NCBI GenBank assembly: GCA_026413225.1
Contig: CM048552.1
Coordinates: 81,073,001 to 81,137,000 of the forward strand
Length of the DNA stretch: 64,000 bases
DNA from: Otis tarda
Lineage: Eukaryota > Chordata > Aves > Otidiformes > Otididae
Direction of reading: 5' to 3'
A program made the translations under genes and the position numbers. The notes below the pieces were generated by a model. That model saw only the letters and a list, made by a program, of their open reading frames with translations. It made no database searches and was not told where the DNA came from. Below are positions 61,501 through 64,000 of the stretch, piece by piece (position 1 is the stretch's first letter; each line of letters opens with the position of its first letter).

Positions 61501-63965
61501 TTGGAAGTAGGTGCTTTTTGTGGCTGGAGTACTAGAAAATGTATGTTTTCTTACAAAACTAATATATGGCTTACATCCTGTTAAATACCATCTTCTAAGA
61601 AAATATTTAGGTTGGTTTTAGGTGCAGACATAGAGGAGACAGAATGCTAATAACAAAAAAATAGATGTGAAAAATAATTATCTACTGTACCTGCAACTAA
61701 ATTTATAAATGAGATTCCAGGAAATTTCACAGATCACAGCAGAGTTTAAAATTATGGAAGACAAAAAGGGAGATTTCAGAAAAGACACCTTCACAGATAG
61801 CAATGAATCTTTTTGTTGAACTGTTAAAGGTATTTATGGATATGGCAACAATCCCTTGCCCACCTCTCTTTCAAATGTGTGCCAGATGTCTCACATTTAT
61901 TTCTTCACCTTTTAATTTTCTTCTTTAATGTTAATCTATGTACTCTTCTTTCAGACACTCATTTTATTCAAAGTCTCAATTTTATTAATAATTTCAGAGC
62001 TGTTTATCTTTCGTCCTGTTTTTTTTCCCAAGTTTTGATGTCCTCTTTCCTTTAAATTATTTTTCCACAATGTGAGCAAAAATAACTTTTTATTTCTGTT
62101 AGGAAAAGATTCTATTCCCTTGCCTTTGTCTTCCACTTGAATTCTTTTTTTAATGAATTATTTTGTTATCTTGTTCCAGAATAATTAATTAGAAGAGAGG
62201 ATATAAGACTAAGCATGCTAATTTTATTTTAAAAATATACTGTGTTCAAATATAACACTATTAAGCTATTTGGCTGTTACTTAACAGCTTTGAATGCCTA
62301 ATTTGCCTTGTACTGTAGTATTTAGTCACAGTCATATAGCATGCCTAGCATTTATTCTTTTACAGTTATATGCCTCCTTTGTCTTTCCAATTTTAAAGAT
62401 AGGCAAGAACTTTCATTTTTCTAATCTGTAAGTATGTGGAAGTAAAAATAGTATTTTAGAAACTAGATTCCTGTCCTGACTGCTTTCTAACTGGCCTGAT
62501 CTGTACTATGCCAGCGTATCCTATATTTATTTGAATGCATTGACTAATTTACATCCAGTGTGTCACGTGTCCATCAGAGCTACTGCACATCTCCATTTGT
62601 GCATCCACAGTGTGTTCAGGATGATTAATCTTTTTCTTTTTTTTTCTGTTTAATATGGAAATTCTAATTGAGATGGTTGTGAAATGCCCAAATATATTTA
62701 ACACTGATAAATTGATGTTCTTTAACACCAAGCTTGTCTCATTAAGACTTTCACTGGATCTAGCTTTTATAGAAGTAGTATCTTTTTGGATTGTTGTGGG
62801 GATAATGGAAATATGCAAAATGTACTCAAAATTAAGAAACCCATGTAGAGTAGAACTTGGATCATTGTACTATTAAGGCAACGATGCTAGGTTGATTATC
62901 TGTTACTTGACATGCACTTTCTTAAAAAACATGTGAAACAGTACCAAAGCCAACTTTATGTCTCTGGATCCACCTGAGTCCTGTTTGTATATAGTGTAAG
63001 GCGTCTGAGACAGTGTAATTATTGTGAGTACTTGACCATTGCTCACTATCAAAATATTAGATCTTAGCCAGTATTAGTCAAAATTAGTCAATACTTTTAA
63101 CAGCTTTTTTGAATTTCATGTTTATATACTTGGGAGAGATAAGATGTAGAGCATATATTAGGATGATATTTTGGGAACAATTTTGAAAAATTGTCCCTTC
63201 GTTGCCCTTTGACTACTAAATCATCGAATTTGGTTCATAGTTCGTTAATAAACTACGAATGGCTGCAGAATACAGCTTGCTATATTGGTGAAGATTTTAT
63301 TGCTTAATTAACCTATTGCTTAAACATCTTTAAATTTACTTCGTCAGTCTGTATTCATTTTTATTTATATATGGTATTTATATATATTTTATTTATATAC
63401 GGTACTTGGAACAGTTGGATTAGTTGAAATATATCATTTGTCAAGTATTAAACAATTTTATTTGTAAAATGTATTCTAATCTAATTCATACATTGGACAT
63501 TAATATATAACTAAAAAAACCTTGTGGCTTACATGTCAAAGTTAAATTTATTCATGCATTCTCTGTTAACTTGGAAACTTTCTTATTAATTATATTCTTA
63601 TTAATTATTAATGCATTTAAAGTTTAAGCTCTTTTTACTTAAGTAAACTGAAAACTTAGTATGTAGGCAAAATGCATAGCATCTTAATTTCAGCAAATAA
63701 CTAGTGTTGTAAACTACTGGAAAGGTGTGTAACAGGTCATTTCTTTATAGCTTGTGATACTGAGAAAGCAGTTACAGTGGTAAAATACTAGATATTGCAG
63801 CGATTACAGTAGACTATAAATATAGAAACTCTATATCATCAAAGTTTTAAAACTACCATCTGATTATGAGAAGCTTTAAAGGATAAAATGGTGTTTGGGA
63901 GATGGAGGGTATAAGGAAGGTAAGTCAGCTCTAATCTTATACCAACATAACTAGATTGCTGGGTT
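61501..63965 (+). other. CCDC91 intron continued to the edge
   Basis: AT-rich sequence without recognised exon or transposon. A short imperfect repeat of ATTTATATAT(A)GG units lies at 63358-63405, and repeated TCTTATTAATTAT at 63581-63608. Confidence 0.4.
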
Positions 63966-64000
63966 TTTTTCTTTTTTTTTTCTTTTTTTTTTTTTTTTCC
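63966..64000. repeat. Polypyrimidine run at the window edge
   Basis: T with a few C, continuing to the last base. A long pyrimidine tract of this kind could precede a 3' splice site, but the window stops here. Confidence 0.7.

Noticed and set aside
1-64000. tRNA, rRNA, snRNA or CRISPR features
   Set aside because: No cloverleaf-like A/B box pair, rRNA segment or regularly spaced repeat was recognised on either strand; CRISPR is not expected in a bird genome.

Overview
The window is vertebrate nuclear DNA, almost certainly from a bird. It is AT-rich, the genes have small exons in long introns, and there are many 5'-truncated CR1 LINEs whose 3' ends carry the ATTCTATGA tail. It also holds ERVL-like LTR sequence of a family I know from many non-galliform birds. 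Species cannot be fixed from sequence alone; a neoavian bird is my best guess, held weakly.

The one protein-coding gene I can support is CCDC91 (coiled-coil domain containing 91, also called p56, a GGA-binding partner), on the + strand and cut by the right edge. A CpG island at about 13.56-14.48 kb is the likely promoter and first-exon region. A first intron of about 26 kb follows. Five coding exons lie at 40237-40266, 40374-40452, 47816-47973, 51129-51317 and 53098-53202. All have GT-AG borders and compatible phases. Together they encode residues 1-187: the acidic FGGF motif that binds GGA GAE domains, a Ser/Thr-rich linker, and the start of the long coiled coil. About 250 further residues, judging from the human protein, must lie to the right. 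No exon is recognised between 53203 and 64000.

Layout: 1-13.5 kb is intergenic DNA upstream of CCDC91, with CR1 fragments at 502-846, 2620-3210 and 3211-3442, a decayed ERVL-like pol plus 3' LTR at about 4130-6573, and a CR1 tail at 13189-13266. From 13.56 to 14.48 kb is the CpG island. Intron 1 (to 40.2 kb) contains CR1 copies near 19.0 and 30.0 kb and a solo LTR at 32925-33361. The later introns hold a long antisense CR1 at 42.0-43.6 kb, CR1 copies at 52.7 and 57.3 kb, and a head-to-head pair of CR1 RT segments at 59.2-61.5 kb.

The most interesting unexplained signal is a putative symmetric 75-nt cassette exon at 44841-44915. It has consensus splice sites and an open frame, and its 1-1 phase would insert 25 residues between the GGA-binding region and the linker of CCDC91. 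I found no tRNA, rRNA, CRISPR or second gene. No wholly new biological system is evident; the candidates offered are mostly transcript-isoform and transposon-history questions.
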